A stretch of 64,000 bases of DNA, taken from assembly GCA_015057005.1 (NCBI GenBank), contig SVFF01000002.1:1-64000 (forward strand), read 5' to 3'. Shown piece after piece: positions 54,616-63,374 of this stretch (positions within the stretch are counted from its first letter, which is position 1; every line of letters starts with the position of its first letter). A program made the translations under genes and the position numbers. The stretch comes from Lachnospiraceae bacterium (GTDB lineage Bacteria; Bacillota; Clostridia; Lachnospirales; Lachnospiraceae). The notes beneath the pieces were generated by a model that worked only from the letters and a program-made list of their open reading frames with translations, did not search any database and was not told the DNA's origin.

Positions 54616-55328
54616 GAAAAGAAAAGTTATTAGACTTGATAGGCCAAGTTGATTGTAAATATATAGATGAAGCAAAGGTTGTAAACAAAAATGTGTATTG
54701 GTTAAAATGGTGTGCTGCGGTAGCAAGCATCGTTTTGTGTTTATGTGGGACTATAGCAGGACGAAATTTATATCAAGAATACAATAAAGAAGTAAGTTAT
54801 GTGTGTTTAGATGTGAATCCATCATTTGAACTTTGTCTAAATCATCAAGATAAGGTTATAAAGGCGATAGCATATAACGAAGATGGGCAAGCATTTTTAG
54901 ATAAAATTGAATACAAAAATAAGCATTATGAAAATGTAATTAATGATATTTTGCACCACGATGAGTTTAAGAAATATCTTACAGAAGATTTAACCATTAC
55001 AGTTGTGTCAAAAGATGATGCTGTAATTCAGCAAAATATTAAGAAGTGCATTGAATCAGTGCAATGTGATGGGCAGGTTGTATGTTCTGATATGCAAACA
55101 AGAAAAGTTGCACACAGCAATCATTGTTCTGTAGGAAAATATATTGCATATGAAGAATTATCACAGTATGATCAGGATATTACATTAGATGATTGTAAAG
55201 GAATGACAATGCACGAGATATATGAACAAATTAATAAGCATCACCACAGTTCACATCATACGAATGAAAATAATGTAAAAAATGAAGATCAAGATGATGC
55301 ACATTCCGGTCATCATAACCATCATTAG
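54612..55328 (+). CDS. RsgI-like anti-sigma protein with histidine-rich tail
   Basis: A 238-residue membrane protein. Residues 1-29 are cytosolic (anti-sigma part), 30-50 form one membrane helix, and 61-150 match the RsgI middle domain (VCLDVNPSFEL at 64-74; KVIKAIAYNEDG). Residues 150-205 contain the GKYIAYEEL...GMTMHEI pattern of such proteins. The last 29 residues (210-238) hold ten histidines plus Asp and Glu, a likely metal-binding tail on the outer side. In Clostridium relatives the tail instead carries carbohydrate-binding domains. The start is TTG 54612, overlapping the sigma stop (TTGA). Confidence 0.85.
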   Translation: MRKEKLLDLIGQVDCKYIDEAKVVNKNVYWLKWCAAVASIVLCLCGTIAGRNLYQEYNKEVSYVCLDVNPSFELCLNHQDKVIKAIAYNEDGQAFLDKIEYKNKHYENVINDILHHDEFKKYLTEDLTITVVSKDDAVIQQNIKKCIESVQCDGQVVCSDMQTRKVAHSNHCSVGKYIAYEELSQYDQDITLDDCKGMTMHEIYEQINKHHHSSHHTNENNVKNEDQDDAHSGHHNHH

Positions 55329-55355
55329 AATCAAATGAGATGAGAAGTAGATATC

Positions 55356-55391
55356 TAACTATTCGCAAAATCTATGTTTAACGAATAGTTA
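55356..55391. promoter_or_regulatory. Inverted repeat after the anti-sigma gene
   Basis: TAACTATTCG (55356-55365) and CGAATAGTTA (55382-55391), perfect 10-bp arms with a 16-base loop and no T run on either strand. Possibly a weak terminator or a regulator site. Confidence 0.4.
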
Positions 55392-55429
55392 TAGGCAAGA
55401 TGGTGATATCAGAAGACTTAAAATACCAA

Positions 55430-55465
55430 TTGACACTTGTCAAAATAAGATATAATTTGTATAAT
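55430..55465 (+). promoter_or_regulatory. Promoter with overlapping palindrome, upstream of AraC gene
   Basis: TTGTCA (55437-55442) and TATAAT (55460-55465) with a 17-bp spacer. The -35 lies within the perfect 14-bp palindrome TTGACACTTGTCAA (55430-55443), so a regulator bound there would block or shape transcription. AGGAGGTAAT-like TGGGAGGTAATC directly precedes the ATG. Confidence 0.6.
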
Positions 55466-55497
55466 ACTAGCCAAAAGTTGACTTTTGGGAGGTAATC

Positions 55498-56319
55498 ATG
55501 ATCAGATATCAGGCCTACAATTCTTATGGCAATTATACTTGTAATGCCAGATATGTTGGTGAATCCTGGTTTCATCATCACTACCACAAGAATTTCGAAT
55601 TGATACATATGTTGGATGGTGAAATGAAGCTTACCATTGTAGATCGTGATGAAATCATATTGCATCAGGGTGAATATGCCTTGATTCTGTCCAATGAGAT
55701 TCATGCTTATCAGACGATCACACCGGGTGCAAAAGCCTGGATCGGTGTATTTTCAGCAGATCATGTAGCGGAATTTAATCAGTTGATCACCGGTAAACAG
55801 GGAACTTCCACAGTTTTTTCCTGCGATGCAAAAGTCGAAGCAATGTTGGATGCTTATATGCACGATTCATTTTTAGATGACAGTCCTCAGGGCGTTTATA
55901 TGCGAAAGGCTTGCCTTTATGCAGTCTGCAGCCAATATCTGGTGGCCAATCAGGAACTGTCGCCGGATAACCGTAGAAATGATCTTTCCTATAGGATTAT
56001 TGAGATCATCGCTGAGAATTACGGAAATAACATAACGCTGCATAAAATCGCGGAAGATCTGGGATATGATTATCACTATTTATCCCGCTATTTTCATACA
56101 GCGTTTCGCATGAATTTTACAACATTTATTAATCAGTACCGATATGACTATGCAAAGTATCTGTTGACTCATACAGACAAGTCAATTACAGAAATTGCAA
56201 TGCAGAGCGGCTTTCAGAGTATTCGTAATTTTAATTACGTTTTCAAGAAATATACAGGTTTAAGTCCCAGGGAATATTGTCTGCAAAATAATGTCATACC
56301 TTCTGATTCAGAAGAATAA
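55498..56319 (+). CDS. AraC family transcriptional regulator with cupin domain
   Basis: A 273-residue regulator. The N-terminal cupin (about 20-100) has FHHHYHKNFELIHMLDGE and the helix pair LHQGEYALILSNE. The C-terminal double helix-turn-helix (about 165-265) ends in FQSIRNFNYVFKKYTG then LSPREY. The ligand is likely a small molecule such as a sugar, not predictable. It has its own promoter with a palindrome, which may be an autoregulatory operator. No obvious target operon is adjacent (the next genes are on the minus strand). Confidence 0.9.
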   Translation: MIRYQAYNSYGNYTCNARYVGESWFHHHYHKNFELIHMLDGEMKLTIVDRDEIILHQGEYALILSNEIHAYQTITPGAKAWIGVFSADHVAEFNQLITGKQGTSTVFSCDAKVEAMLDAYMHDSFLDDSPQGVYMRKACLYAVCSQYLVANQELSPDNRRNDLSYRIIEIIAENYGNNITLHKIAEDLGYDYHYLSRYFHTAFRMNFTTFINQYRYDYAKYLLTHTDKSITEIAMQSGFQSIRNFNYVFKKYTGLSPREYCLQNNVIPSDSEE

Positions 56320-56372
56320 TATTGGCAAGGAACTATTCGGCAAGGGGTGTTCAGAAAGAAATGTCCCATAAA

Positions 56373-56825
56373 TCAACCGAGTATTTCTGCGGAATCCAGG
56401 ATCACTGTGAAGGGCCCGTCATTTAAAAGAGAAATCTTCATGTCGGCACCAAAGCTTCCGTGCTCTACCACGGGAATTTCCTTCTTGCATTGTTCAATGA
56501 TATACTCGTACAACTGCTCTGCCATATGAGGCTCTCCCGCTCTTGTAAAGGAGGGGCGGTTGCCCTTTTTGCAGTCTGCATAGAGAGTGAACTGGGATAC
56601 GATCAGAAGTTCCCCGCCTACGGTTTTTAAATCCAGATTGGTCTTGCCGTTTTCATCCTGGAAAATGCGCAGACCAATCAATTTTTTTATCATTTTATCG
56701 GCAATCTGTGTGGTATCCTCGTTACAAACTCCTACCAGCACCAGAAAACCCTGACCAATCTGTCCGATGATCTCCTCTTCCACTGTTACGGAAGCATTTT
56801 TCACTCTTTGTATTACAAATCGCAT
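56373..56825 (-). CDS. dtd: D-aminoacyl-tRNA deacylase
   Basis: A 150-residue Dtd that removes D-amino acids wrongly attached to tRNA. Motifs SQFTLYAD and NDGPFT (the Gly-x-Pro type chiral proofreading loop) are both present. The length is standard. On the minus strand its ATG overlaps the stop of the AI-2E-type transporter gene by 1 base. Confidence 0.97.
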   Translation of the reverse strand: MRFVIQRVKNASVTVEEEIIGQIGQGFLVLVGVCNEDTTQIADKMIKKLIGLRIFQDENGKTNLDLKTVGGELLIVSQFTLYADCKKGNRPSFTRAGEPHMAEQLYEYIIEQCKKEIPVVEHGSFGADMKISLLNDGPFTVILDSAEILG

Positions 56826-58192
56826 TATTCTTTATCCTCCGGAGTCTGTTCTTCATTTTTTTCAGAGTCATCAAAATTTTTGTTTGCTTTTGAGCGTCTG
56901 TTTTTTCTTTTCTCCTGTTTTGCAGCTTTGTTACGCTTGTAAAAAGGGTCGAAATTATGGAATTCCTCTCCGTTTACATAACCAACATTTACATAGAGAT
57001 CCGTTTCTTCCGGCATATGCTTTTTGTGAAGTTTCTTGTATATAAAGAATTTGATACCGGCATAGACTACTGCAAAGAAGGGAACACCGATGATCATGCC
57101 CACTACGCCCCAGAGTCCGCCAAAAATCGTAATGGCAAAAATGACCCAGAAGCTGGACAGACCGGTGTATTCTCCTAAAATCTTAGGCCCTAAAATATTA
57201 CCGTCAAACTGCTGCAGGACCAGTATAAACAGGGCTAAATAGACTGCGTTCAGCGGATGCAGGGGATCCACAACAAATACAAGCAATATAGAGGGAATTG
57301 CTCCGATAAAGGGCCCAAAATACGGGATTACGTTTGTTGCACCTACGATCAGACTGACTAAAGCAGCATACGGAGTCTTCAGGATGGAGGTACCGATAAA
57401 ACAGAGGATTCCGATGATCAGGGAGTCAACGATCTTACCGCCGATGAATCCTATAAATGTCTTGTGAGTAAAACGGCAAGTGCTGAGAATGCTGTTAGCG
57501 GTATCCTGTTCAAACAAGGCGTAAACTGATTTCTTAGCCTGACCTGCAAATTTTTCTTTGCTGGCCATCAGATAAATGGAAACGAGAACTCCGATGATGA
57601 TGTTCAGTGTAACTTTCAATATATTGATAACGCTCAGGGAAACAGTTTTGATCACTTCACCGGACAGGCTGAAAACGGCATTGTTTAAAATCTCCTGCAC
57701 ACGGACAGAGTATCTGTCGATGGTATTGAGTATATACTCTTCTAATTCCGGATTGTCGTTCAGGAGCTCATTGACCCATTTGATAATGTTATTATAATAG
57801 GAATCGAAATTGGACACAATATTGGCGATACTGGGGACAATCTGGGATAACATCATAAAGATCAGACTTCCCACTACTGCTACAAACAACAATATGGTCA
57901 GAAAAATCCCTAAAGCACGAATGGCAGATTTTCTTTTGCTTGATTCACGGACCTTAAAAAAATTAAATACCGGTATCAGGGCATCGTGTTCCACATGATT
58001 TAAAACAGGCGTTAAAAGGTATGCCAGGATAAGTCCGAAAACGATGGGCATCATAACTTTCCAGGCAGTCTGAATACCTGCAGAAATATTGGAACTGTGA
58101 AAGATTAAATAATAAAAGAAGATACTTGCTGCGATGACTAAAAATGCCGTTAATCCCCATTTTAAATACTTGTTGTCTTTGTTAAGCTTCAT
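56825..58192 (-). CDS. AI-2E family transporter
   Basis: A 455-residue membrane protein with about eight helices and the family motifs GPFIGAIPSILL and LGEYTGLSSFWVIFA. A charged Lys/Arg/Glu tail closes it. The family includes AI-2 exporters and sodium/proton-type or peptidoglycan-precursor related transporters; the substrate is not predictable. ATG 58192 was chosen because the longer open frame adds 35 low-quality residues without a ribosome site. Confidence 0.9.
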   Translation of the reverse strand: MKLNKDNKYLKWGLTAFLVIAASIFFYYLIFHSSNISAGIQTAWKVMMPIVFGLILAYLLTPVLNHVEHDALIPVFNFFKVRESSKRKSAIRALGIFLTILLFVAVVGSLIFMMLSQIVPSIANIVSNFDSYYNNIIKWVNELLNDNPELEEYILNTIDRYSVRVQEILNNAVFSLSGEVIKTVSLSVINILKVTLNIIIGVLVSIYLMASKEKFAGQAKKSVYALFEQDTANSILSTCRFTHKTFIGFIGGKIVDSLIIGILCFIGTSILKTPYAALVSLIVGATNVIPYFGPFIGAIPSILLVFVVDPLHPLNAVYLALFILVLQQFDGNILGPKILGEYTGLSSFWVIFAITIFGGLWGVVGMIIGVPFFAVVYAGIKFFIYKKLHKKHMPEETDLYVNVGYVNGEEFHNFDPFYKRNKAAKQEKRKNRRSKANKNFDDSEKNEEQTPEDKE

Positions 58193-58397
58193 ATGTCTTC
58201 TGTGCCCCTTCTCTTCTCTCCTGCCGCCGACACATATCTGAAAAGCAGGAAGTGTGTTCTTATATAATATAATACACATAATATGGGTTTTGGACAAGTT
58301 AAGGTTTACATAGTTTTCAAAAAAGTATAAAATAAATAAGAAACTAATGTGTGTTTGTGTTATGCTTGAATAATAGATTTAAGTCAGGAGATATTAC

Positions 58398-59129
58398 ATG
58401 AAATTACAGCAGATGCTCAGCTTCGTCCGCAGGGCGGTGGACGATTATCATATGATCGAAGACGGTGACCGCATTGCCGTAGGTATTTCCGGCGGCAAAG
58501 ACAGCCTGGCTATGTTATATGCTTTAAACGGCCTTAAACGCTTTTATCCGAAGAAATTCGAGATTCATGCGGTAACAGTCGACCTTGGGTTTCAAAACCT
58601 GAATTTGGACAAAATACGGGCTTTGTGTGAGGAATTACAGGTGGAGTATACCATTGTAAAGACTGATATCGCTAAGATTGTATTTGATGACCGCAAAGAA
58701 AGCAATCCCTGTGCCCTCTGTGCCAAGATGAGAAAAGGTGCTTTAAATGATGCCATCAAAGCTGCCGGCTGTAATAAGGTGGCTTACGCCCATCACAAGG
58801 ATGATGTGGTGGAGACCATGCTTATGTCCCTGATTTTTGAAGGAAGATTTCACACCTTCTCGCCGGTCACTTATCTGGACAGAATGGACCTGACCGTTAT
58901 CCGTCCCATGATGTATATGAATGAGGCTGATATTATCGGTTTTATCAACAAATATGAGGTGCCGGTAGTAAAAAGCCCCTGCCCTGCTGACGGTCATACG
59001 AAACGTGAATATATCAAGAACCTGTTAAAACAGTTGAATCAGGAGAATCCGGGTGTGAAAGAGAGAATGTTTACCGCGATCCAGAGCGGCAATTTGAAAG
59101 GATGGACAGATTACTTTGGCAGTCGTTAA
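58398..59129 (+). CDS. TtcA/PP-loop family tRNA thiolation-like protein
   Basis: A 243-residue adenine nucleotide alpha hydrolase with the PP-loop SGGKDS (31-36), a Cys105-x2-Cys108 pair and Cys195 in SPCPADG. Three such Cys are typical of TtcA, which makes 2-thiocytidine in tRNA with an iron-sulfur cluster. It has no TilS-like C-terminal domain. Its end overlaps the start of the recombinase gene by 14 bases. CAGGAG precedes the ATG. Confidence 0.88.
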   Translation: MKLQQMLSFVRRAVDDYHMIEDGDRIAVGISGGKDSLAMLYALNGLKRFYPKKFEIHAVTVDLGFQNLNLDKIRALCEELQVEYTIVKTDIAKIVFDDRKESNPCALCAKMRKGALNDAIKAAGCNKVAYAHHKDDVVETMLMSLIFEGRFHTFSPVTYLDRMDLTVIRPMMYMNEADIIGFINKYEVPVVKSPCPADGHTKREYIKNLLKQLNQENPGVKERMFTAIQSGNLKGWTDYFGSR

Positions 59130-60174
59130 ACCCGATAATTACCATGACGAACAGAACAAACAGAATATCCTGAAAATGCGGGCAGTTTTAGACACTCTGC
59201 CCTCTTTTTGCCGTACCTTTTTCAGAGGGATCGAGGATTACACTTCTTCCAGGACCAGATTGGCCTATGCCTATGATATCAGACTGTTCTTTGAATTTTT
59301 GCATGAAAAGAATCCGATATGTTCCAAGATGGAAATAACCGATTATCCCGTCAGTCTTCTGGATCAGATTACACGAATTGATATTGAGGAATATCTGGAA
59401 TTTTTATCTTTTTATGAGAAAGACGGCAAAGAGATCACCAATGATGAGCGTGGAAAGGCGCGTAAGCTGTCTGCGCTGCGAAGCTTTTATAATTACTATT
59501 TTCAGAATGAACTGATCTCCAACAATCCGGCTTCCCTGGTGCCTATTCCAAAGCGTCACCAGAAAGAAATCATCCGTCTGGAGCCTAATGAAGTGGCCAT
59601 TTTGTTAGACCAGGTGGAGGACGGTAGCAAACTTACCAAAAAAGAACTGGAATACCACAAAAAGACCAAGATCAGAGATGTGGCACTGCTCACTCTTCTG
59701 CTTGGGACCGGTATCCGTGTGTCTGAATGTGTGGGACTTGACCTGACTGATTTAAATTTTGAGGTTGGAGGTATCAAGATCCGGAGAAAAGGCGGCTATG
59801 AGGCCGTAATTTATTTCGGAGATGAGGTTGAAGATGCGCTTTTGGATTATCTGGAAGAAAGGGAACGCATTATTCCCGCTGAGGGACACGAAAATGCCTT
59901 GTTCCTTTCTTTGCAGAACCGCCGTATGGCAGTCCGTTCCGTGGAGAAACTGGTGAAAAAATATGCTTCCAGAGTGACCAGCATTAAGAAGATCACTCCT
60001 CATAAGCTGCGCAGTACATATGGTACTTCCCTCTATCGGGAGACCGGCGATATTTATCTGGTGGCAGATGTGCTGGGACATAAGGATGTTAATACCACCA
60101 GAAAGCATTACGCAGCCTTGGAGGATGAAAGACGCAGACGCGCCGCAGGCGCGGTGCAGCTGCGGGAAAAGTGA
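59116..60174 (+). CDS. Tyrosine recombinase XerC/XerD-type
   Basis: A 352-residue site-specific recombinase. The catalytic set is complete: Arg201, Lys225, His296, Arg299, His322 and Tyr332 (HYAAL). The N-terminal core-binding domain (about 30-150) is present, and length is about 50 residues above XerC of E. coli. The start TTG 59116 lies in the end of the TtcA gene; an in-frame ATG at 59176 would drop 20 residues and lacks a clear ribosome site. No attachment-site repeats or integrated element are visible around it, so it may act on dif. Confidence 0.88.
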   Translation: MAVVKPDNYHDEQNKQNILKMRAVLDTLPSFCRTFFRGIEDYTSSRTRLAYAYDIRLFFEFLHEKNPICSKMEITDYPVSLLDQITRIDIEEYLEFLSFYEKDGKEITNDERGKARKLSALRSFYNYYFQNELISNNPASLVPIPKRHQKEIIRLEPNEVAILLDQVEDGSKLTKKELEYHKKTKIRDVALLTLLLGTGIRVSECVGLDLTDLNFEVGGIKIRRKGGYEAVIYFGDEVEDALLDYLEERERIIPAEGHENALFLSLQNRRMAVRSVEKLVKKYASRVTSIKKITPHKLRSTYGTSLYRETGDIYLVADVLGHKDVNTTRKHYAALEDERRRRAAGAVQLREK

Positions 60175-60175
60175 T

Positions 60176-61033
60176 TTATTCTACATCTTCTACTTTTTTC
60201 TCCAAGCGTGTTTCCAAAGATGCGGGATCACGCATGATCTTGCGGAACTCACGCAGAGCCAGGGCAAAGTAAAGTCCGTCACAAAAACGCTCATCGGATA
60301 CTAAGGTGAAAGGCATCTGTTTTTGTATCACAACCTGGCCTTTTTCTGCTACGGGCACAGTCTTCTCTTTACCCATGGCAAAAAAGAGTCCGTTGGTACC
60401 AAACTCGCAGGTATGGTGCATCACAGGATTGATGCCCAGAGATTTTAAGTTTGTTATGTAAAATGAAGTGTGGAAGGGACTGAATTCAATGATTGCTTTG
60501 GGAAGCATATTGTGTCTGTCCAACCACTTTACCATTGCAGCAACCAAGTTCAGGAACCAGGTAGGCAGCGCCGTAAATAAACGTACCATTTTGTCGGTGT
60601 CATTTTCGCCTGTTCTGAGTACAGTTTCCTTGCGGATAGCCTCGTTGATAGTTTCTGCAATTTCCAGAATGGACTCGGTACCCTCAAACATCAGCTTGAT
60701 GGTGGTGTCGGGACAGTCGATATGTAACTCCGGATGAATGGTAAAGCTTACCCAGATCTTGGGTCTTGCATAAATCTTGCCGTTCATAACAAAACGGTTC
60801 AGTCTGGGCTTTAATGCCAGCATGCGTACCACGCCGGCAATAAAAATATGCATGTATCCAAGCTTGATGCCCTGTTCTGCTTTCTCTTTTATATACTGAT
60901 CCCAGGCCTCACAATTGATAGTGTCCTCGTACATATTCATGGAATCATATCTTTTTTTCATTAAAAATCCCGTAATTAATTGAATGGGATCCACAGTGCG
61001 GATTCTGCGTCCGTCAGGTCTTTTACCAAACAT
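60176..61033 (-). CDS. 2-oxoacid dehydrogenase E2-like acyltransferase, degenerate active site
   Basis: A 285-residue protein with the fold of the E2/chloramphenicol-acetyltransferase-like catalytic domain. It has no lipoyl or peripheral-subunit domains. The catalytic DHRxxDG motif appears as Asp247-Glu248-Arg249-x-x-Asp252-Gly253, so the essential His is replaced by Glu. It is probably not a normal acyltransferase. It is the last gene of a minus-strand set with a PAP2 phosphatase and a PlsC-like protein. Confidence 0.8.
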   Translation of the reverse strand: MFGKRPDGRRIRTVDPIQLITGFLMKKRYDSMNMYEDTINCEAWDQYIKEKAEQGIKLGYMHIFIAGVVRMLALKPRLNRFVMNGKIYARPKIWVSFTIHPELHIDCPDTTIKLMFEGTESILEIAETINEAIRKETVLRTGENDTDKMVRLFTALPTWFLNLVAAMVKWLDRHNMLPKAIIEFSPFHTSFYITNLKSLGINPVMHHTCEFGTNGLFFAMGKEKTVPVAEKGQVVIQKQMPFTLVSDERFCDGLYFALALREFRKIMRDPASLETRLEKKVEDVE

Positions 61034-61087
61034 AAGAAAACTCCCCCTTTTGTGATCTTATGAATTATTATACTCGATTCCGTATTA

Positions 61088-61765
61088 TTACACCAGTTTT
61101 TTTCTTGTTTTCCAATAATTATTGCCGAATGCCACCCATTCTGCCAGTATACAGATCGGAATTGCTGCAAAAATATCAACAACGGAATGCTGCTTTACAA
61201 ATGCGACCGATATACATACAAGAATGCAGAAAACAGTAATAAAAGCCTTGCATCCCTTGGAGGCAGACGGTTCCTTCAGCCATGTGGATGCAATTCCTAC
61301 AGAATAAGCCACATGCAGCGACGGACAGACATTGGTGCTGGTGTCAAAGGCATACAGAATGCTGATGATATCTGTAAAAATATTTTCCCGGACAAAGGTT
61401 TCGGGTCTTAGATCCTGACGATTGGGAAAAACAATATAAATGAACATTGCTGTAATCTGCGTGACAATGATGAATTTCATCAGGCTTTTAAAGTAATCCG
61501 GATGATACAGTGCAAAATAAATCAGTGATACCACGATCAATACATACCATCCGACGTAAGGGATCACAAAATATTCGCAAAAAGGGATAAGATCATCCAA
61601 TGGACTGTGAATCGGGATACATTTTTCTGCCGGAATCAGATTTTCTGTCAGAAAATACAGTGTGAAATATCCTACCCACCCAAGCAGATACAGTAAATGG
61701 TTATATTGTGGTTCACGGATTTTTGATAAACGGAAGTTCTTGTAATCAACCACGGGTCTTCTCAT
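61088..61765 (-). CDS. PAP2 superfamily membrane phosphatase
   Basis: A 225-residue membrane protein with about six helices. The PAP2 motifs are CPSLHVAYSV and KQHSVVD, carrying the catalytic His residues. Such enzymes remove phosphate from phosphatidic acid, undecaprenyl pyrophosphate or related lipids, or act as inositol-phosphorylceramide synthase-type transferases. The gene overlaps the end of the PlsC-like gene by 20 bases and lies 54 bases before the E2-like gene. Confidence 0.9.
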   Translation of the reverse strand: MRRPVVDYKNFRLSKIREPQYNHLLYLLGWVGYFTLYFLTENLIPAEKCIPIHSPLDDLIPFCEYFVIPYVGWYVLIVVSLIYFALYHPDYFKSLMKFIIVTQITAMFIYIVFPNRQDLRPETFVRENIFTDIISILYAFDTSTNVCPSLHVAYSVGIASTWLKEPSASKGCKAFITVFCILVCISVAFVKQHSVVDIFAAIPICILAEWVAFGNNYWKTRKKLV

Positions 61766-62528
61766 TGGGTACCTCCGTAATGTCCTTGTTGGTTAAATAG
61801 TATTTTTTAGGAATATTTCTGTAAGGTACTACTGTGTGTAAAGGCAATGAACGCGCAAGATCTGTAATTTCGGCGCTCAGATATTCGCAGATGCGGCTGC
61901 GCTCCGCTTCCATTCTATTTTCGTTATCATAGGAAATGCCTTTTCCTATATAAATCTTACGCAGTTTAGGTGCAATATATACCGGCACAAAGGTCAGACA
62001 TATTCCGGTCTTTTTATAGTAATACATGGCCAGATCTATAAAATTTTCCTGGAAGCGGTATAAAATATTATTGTACTTCTCATCTTTCTCCGGGAAAATC
62101 AATATATTGTTCCCCTCTTTAAGCATTTGAATACTCTTTTTAAAGGTGGTCATGATACGCATATCGCGATATACCGGTATGGTTCTGGCATTATTAAAAA
62201 TACACACAGAAAGAGGCGTGATTACATGTGCGAGACATCTATAAAAGGTATGTGTCCACATTGGCTTTTGTGACCAGAAATCATCAAAAGCATATTCAGG
62301 TACTTCTTTGGCATGCATCATTTGACCGGCACACCATGTAAAACAATTTTCCGGCATGAAAAGTTCACCTGCAATAGGACCATTCATTTGGGTATGGTTC
62401 CCCACAAAGATAGTATTATCGGAAGGTAGATTTTCAGTACCTATTACTTCCATTCTGCCGTAAAATAAACGTACCAGTTTTCTTATAATTTTAAATAATA
62501 CAGATGATATTTTGTTGTTACTTTCCAT
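61746..62528 (-). CDS. PlsC-like lysophospholipid acyltransferase, altered motif
   Basis: A 260-residue protein of the 1-acyl-glycerol-3-phosphate acyltransferase family, with NTIFVGNHTQMNGP near residue 39 and motif III FPEKDEKYNN. The catalytic His45-x4-Asp motif has Gly50 instead of Asp. A related subgroup with NHxQMxGP seems to exist in this family, so the enzyme may use a different mechanism or substrate. Heads the minus-strand set; the likely -35 TTGACA lies at 62582-62587 (read on the minus strand) without a convincing -10. Confidence 0.8.
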   Translation of the reverse strand: MESNNKISSVLFKIIRKLVRLFYGRMEVIGTENLPSDNTIFVGNHTQMNGPIAGELFMPENCFTWCAGQMMHAKEVPEYAFDDFWSQKPMWTHTFYRCLAHVITPLSVCIFNNARTIPVYRDMRIMTTFKKSIQMLKEGNNILIFPEKDEKYNNILYRFQENFIDLAMYYYKKTGICLTFVPVYIAPKLRKIYIGKGISYDNENRMEAERSRICEYLSAEITDLARSLPLHTVVPYRNIPKKYYLTNKDITEVPNEKTRG

Positions 62529-62660
62529 TGAAACCGCCTCTCTTCGAATAATAATGTTATTTGCTAATTATGTACCAAATATGTCAAAAGTCTTATATTT
62601 TTATAAAATTTGAGATGCGCCCTAAAACTGTTCTGACTTGCTCGGTGCTTGAAGGCAGAC

Positions 62661-62695
62661 TAAAAAAGCGCCCCAATGGGACGCTTTCGTTTTTC
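62661..62695 (-). terminator. Terminator after the FUSC-type gene
   Basis: Read on the minus strand, AAAGCG-T-CCC pairs with GGG-G-CGCTTT, then a run of T (62662-62667 as A on the + strand). It lies just past the stop of the aromatic-exporter-like gene. Confidence 0.85.
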
Positions 62696-62703
62696 TTTAG
62701 AAC

Positions 62704-63264
62704 TTAAGAAGCTTTTTTCTTGATAATGGTGTCCTTCATCTCCAGAACTTTTTCTCTGGGGAAGAAATAATTGATAGCCAATGCAACGATTACACCAAAG
62801 CCGGTGTCAACAATACGGTTAACGGAATAATCGATGTATGTGGCAACAGGGGTGTTGAATAAAATAATGCAAAGCATAACGCCGCCGGGTTGGATGGCAC
62901 CGGGCCAGTTGACGATCTGGCTGATCAGGATCAGCAAAACAACACCGATAAATACCATAGGCAGCATCAGGAAATGAAACCCGCCTTCGGGATAAAAAAT
63001 GATGTAAATGCGGAAAAGGATCATGCCGATCAAACCACCAATAATGGTACCGAAAAATCTGTTGCCGCCGTGGAGCTTGGAGCCGCTCATATCGCTGCCG
63101 GTACCAAATACCGCACCGATACATGCAAAGGTAGGATTGCGGTCAAAAAACAAGTAAATAAGCGCTGTCAAGGTGGCTGCGATAGCTGTTTTAATATTGC
63201 GCATTCCTATATGAAAATGAGGAGCCGCAGTGGATACATTTGTGTTTTCATTTGTAGAGTTCAT
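62704..63264 (-). CDS. FUSC/aromatic acid exporter-like membrane protein
   Basis: A 186-residue membrane protein with about four helices. It carries HIGMRNIKTAIAATLTALIY, a repeat-like start of the FUSC/ArAE family, then GGLIGMILFRIY. It is half the size of full aromatic-acid exporters, which have a second membrane half and a soluble domain, so it may act as a dimer. ATG 63264 follows AAAGGA; the longer frame from 63327 has no ribosome site. Confidence 0.8.
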   Translation of the reverse strand: MNSTNENTNVSTAAPHFHIGMRNIKTAIAATLTALIYLFFDRNPTFACIGAVFGTGSDMSGSKLHGGNRFFGTIIGGLIGMILFRIYIIFYPEGGFHFLMLPMVFIGVVLLILISQIVNWPGAIQPGGVMLCIILFNTPVATYIDYSVNRIVDTGFGVIVALAINYFFPREKVLEMKDTIIKKKAS

Positions 63265-63374
63265 GATATATATTCCTTTGTGATAACTGATATTTGCTTT
63301 TATGCATATCAATAATAGCACGCTCATGAAAAATGAACAAGAGGAATTTTTAACAAAAAATTAATAAAAAACAG

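Noticed and set aside
59116..60174. An integrated mobile element marked by the tyrosine recombinase
   Set aside because: No flanking direct repeats, tRNA gene, excisionase or phage genes are seen; the gene overlaps a housekeeping-type neighbour and probably belongs to the core genome.
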